This document shows, piece by piece, positions 62,301 through 64,000 of a stretch of 64,000 nucleotides of DNA (position 1 is the stretch's first letter; each line of letters opens with the position of its first letter). The DNA is taken from assembly GCA_000310025.1 (NCBI GenBank), contig FN649739.1, forward strand, positions 1,210,742 through 1,274,741. The letters run 5' to 3'. Position numbers and translations under genes: made by a program. Under the pieces are notes generated by a model, which was not told the DNA's origin, did no database searches, and saw only the letters and a program-made list of their open reading frames with translations. The DNA is from Ectocarpus siliculosus (Eukaryota > Sar > Phaeophyceae > Ectocarpales > Ectocarpaceae).

Positions 62301-63065
62301 CATATCGTTGTAGAGGTGGGTTGAGTTGCCGCATCTTTGATCCATCCGCAAACCCCTTCTTGGACAATATACAGCACCTCCGAGGTTTGCTTCTGTATCT
62401 GCATCTACGACCACTCAAGGTGGCTTGTGTTACGGTATTTGGAACTGCCGGTGTGATGGCGCGGTACCACCATGGTTTGTTGGCGGTACCAGACGTTGAG
62501 GTTTGATGTCATGGTGAGGTGCAGGACTTACTATTCCGAGTCATATGCCTTTCTATTCGGTGCGCAATTCGGTCTGGTGTGCGTTGGATTCCGGGCTGCA
62601 TGGTGTACATGCAAGGAGAAAGTAAAATATTCACCAAGGAGAGCAACGAAAACCGCAACAACCTGCACCCTAGCTCCACACTGCCCTGGATGTTTCTAGC
62701 GGAGAAGAAGAAATCATTTTACACATACCTCAGTGAAGAGGCTGTGTGTGATTTTACTCCTTCCACCGTTCGTTCCGAAGGAACGGATCTCCCTCACACC
62801 CGTGGCTCGTTCTCGTTGCACATTCCTTGTGCTACTCAACGGCCCCGAAAATTAACGACAGACATACATGGACTGTTGCCTGAAGGATTCGAATCCTCTC
62901 CTACGCGTCTCTAACCGTGTAGTACGGCCCCAACAACATGTTTCAATGTATTTTGGTATGGTAGCTTTTTCGACATTTCGGGGCTTGTGGTGTAATCGAT
63001 TTACCTACAAAGTATGGTTACGCGTCTGATGGCTTTGATTCAGTCCTCGAGGTGTGTAGTGCAGT
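59363..63065. other. No gene recognised
   Basis: Between 59710 and 59810 the motif GGGACGCCCATGG and variants recurs about five times (GGATGCCCATGGG, GTGCCCATGGGACG, GGACGCCCACGGG, GGGACGCCAATGG). Frames at 60427-60825 (plus, with a CKHC pair) and 61364-61624 (minus, coiled-coil-like, charged) have no supporting splice pairs. A 207-codon plus frame at 61690-62313 is Phe/Ser/Cys-rich and non-descript. Confidence 0.4.
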
Positions 63066-63794
63066 CTAAGCCGGCGGACCCCGATGGTTCGTGCACAACA
63101 TTGCTGGTGGTGAAGCGTTTGAGCGACACGTCGGTTTGAACAAGTAGTGTCCTCGGGTCTTCTTCATGGCGTGGCGCCCGTCGGTGCATTCGACGTCTGG
63201 TTGCAGGGAATATGCAAACTATACCGCGGAAGGAGTGGGTTGATCGAACTGAACTTAAGTACTTGGTGTTTGTGCGGGCAGGACAATCATCGCGGGGCTC
63301 GGGGGCCTGTGGCCCTTCTTTCGGGCGCCGACATTCTCGCGTTGATGCCATGTGCGTTCTCCGGTCGAACTCAGGGAAGGCAGGGAAGGCGCATTGTCAC
63401 CCCCTATACTGCATGGGGAAGAGCCAGCTTGTCGTATACAACATGTTTCGATTGGGAGCTCGTTGGGGGTGATCTTGTCTCGCACTACCCTAGGCATCGC
63501 GAGTCCGTCCCAATGACGAAAGCCTACGCCAAATCCGGGATTCCCCCTGGGTCGCCCGTCGGCTTGATGTCTCCTACGTTCGCTATATCAGACCCCTCCC
63601 GCTGGCGCCAAGGGTAGTGCTTACCGGTTCGGTGCGATGGTGTCCAGAAATACAACTGCATCACGACACGCTGTCCCGAGGGAATGCAAGTACCGCGCAT
63701 TACGATCCCGGAAGGGGCACACCGTAGCACGCGGTCGGTTGCAGAGATGAACAGCTCAAGGCCATCGCTGTCGTGGGTTCGTGTGCGTTTGTTG
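63066..63794 (-). CDS. Unrecognised gene, last two exons
   Basis: Exon 63794-63625 follows a strong acceptor (CGTATTTCTTCAG), encodes THDSDGLELFISATDRVL, then CAPSGIVMRGTCIPSGQRVV and QLYFWTPSHR, and ends ACCG|GTAAGC in phase 1. Exon 63196-63066 follows CTGCAACCAG, enters in phase 1, encodes VECTDGRHAMKKTRGHYLFK with further Cys residues and ends with TAG at 63066. Matching phases and strong splice signals make this a credible 3' end of a gene whose 5' part lies to the right. The cysteines (six across both exons) suggest a secreted or metal-binding segment, but no family is recognised. Confidence 0.45.
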
Positions 63795-64000
63795 CTGAAG
63801 AAATACGTGGAAAAAGTACATCCTGAACCTCGAGGTGGCAACGAAGCTGCTATCGCCTGCGTTGTGTAAACGATCCCAACCGAAAAAAAAAGGAATAGAA
63901 GACTCACCAACAACACCACCAAAACATGACGTTGTGCCAACTGGCTTCGAAAGCCACGAGATTCGGGGGGCCTACTGGTGTCACAAAACTCTCCGTGCTA

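Noticed and set aside
61690-62313. 207-codon plus frame
   Set aside because: Phe/Cys/Ser composition without domain, weak start, no splice support; likely chance or antisense of decayed sequence.

Overview
The window is a gene-sparse, intron-rich nuclear segment of a eukaryote, most likely a brown alga (Ectocarpus-type stramenopile). This is inferred from small exons (about 60-300 bp) separated by introns of hundreds to thousands of bases, Gly/Ala/Ser-rich insertions inside otherwise conserved domains, abundant CT/TTG/GCA microsatellites, and a high load of retroelements. No search was run, so the species is not proven. Three runs of exactly 100 N (18405-18504, 37350-37449, 52520-52619) are placeholder gaps of unknown size.

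Left third (1-22 kb). On the minus strand lie the 5' exons of a NEK-like protein kinase (303-1044), a terminal exon of an unknown gene (2874-3194) and a Ser/Gly-rich unknown gene (3835-5764). On the plus strand runs a long multi-exon locus. It starts at 7196, encodes a GNAT acetyltransferase domain (exons 9834-9983 and 13801-13968) followed by a fascin-like beta-trefoil (14322-15631 and 16124 onward), and is followed on the same strand by seven exons (17090-20777) that translate into a homologue of myo-inositol oxygenase (MIOX). Five of the six MIOX iron ligands are replaced, so this looks like a non-catalytic HD-fold pseudoenzyme. It may be fused to the GNAT-fascin protein. An assembly fault sits inside the MIOX gene: 18505 to about 18970 is a badly base-called second copy of 18000-18404.

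Middle (22-46 kb). A minus-strand gene of about 9 kb and at least 12 exons (23126-32153) ends in EF-hand-like, TPPP-like repeats. Transposons follow: a LINE (33.6-37.0 kb), a cluster of nested palindromes around the gap at 37.35 kb, two head-to-tail LINE 3' fragments (40.96-42.34 kb), and a 3.3 kb element with long inverted terminal repeats built of ~180 bp subrepeats (42.34-45.66 kb) that contains copia fossil debris.

Right third (46-64 kb). The 3' half of an EML-type (microtubule-associated, HELP/WD40) gene lies on the minus strand (46337-48929). Immediately upstream of its visible exons stand a truncated Ty1/copia element with one recognisable LTR (49260-52519), a second full-length-like LINE (52.6-56.5 kb, plus) and further LINE fragments (57.4-59.2 kb, minus). 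The last 5 kb holds a short telomere-like array and two phase-compatible exons of an unrecognised minus-strand gene (63066-63794).

The most notable points are the MIOX-like pseudoenzyme next to a GNAT-fascin fusion, the concentric palindromes around the second gap, LINE 3' ends finishing in poly(C), and the duplicated low-quality read inside a gene.
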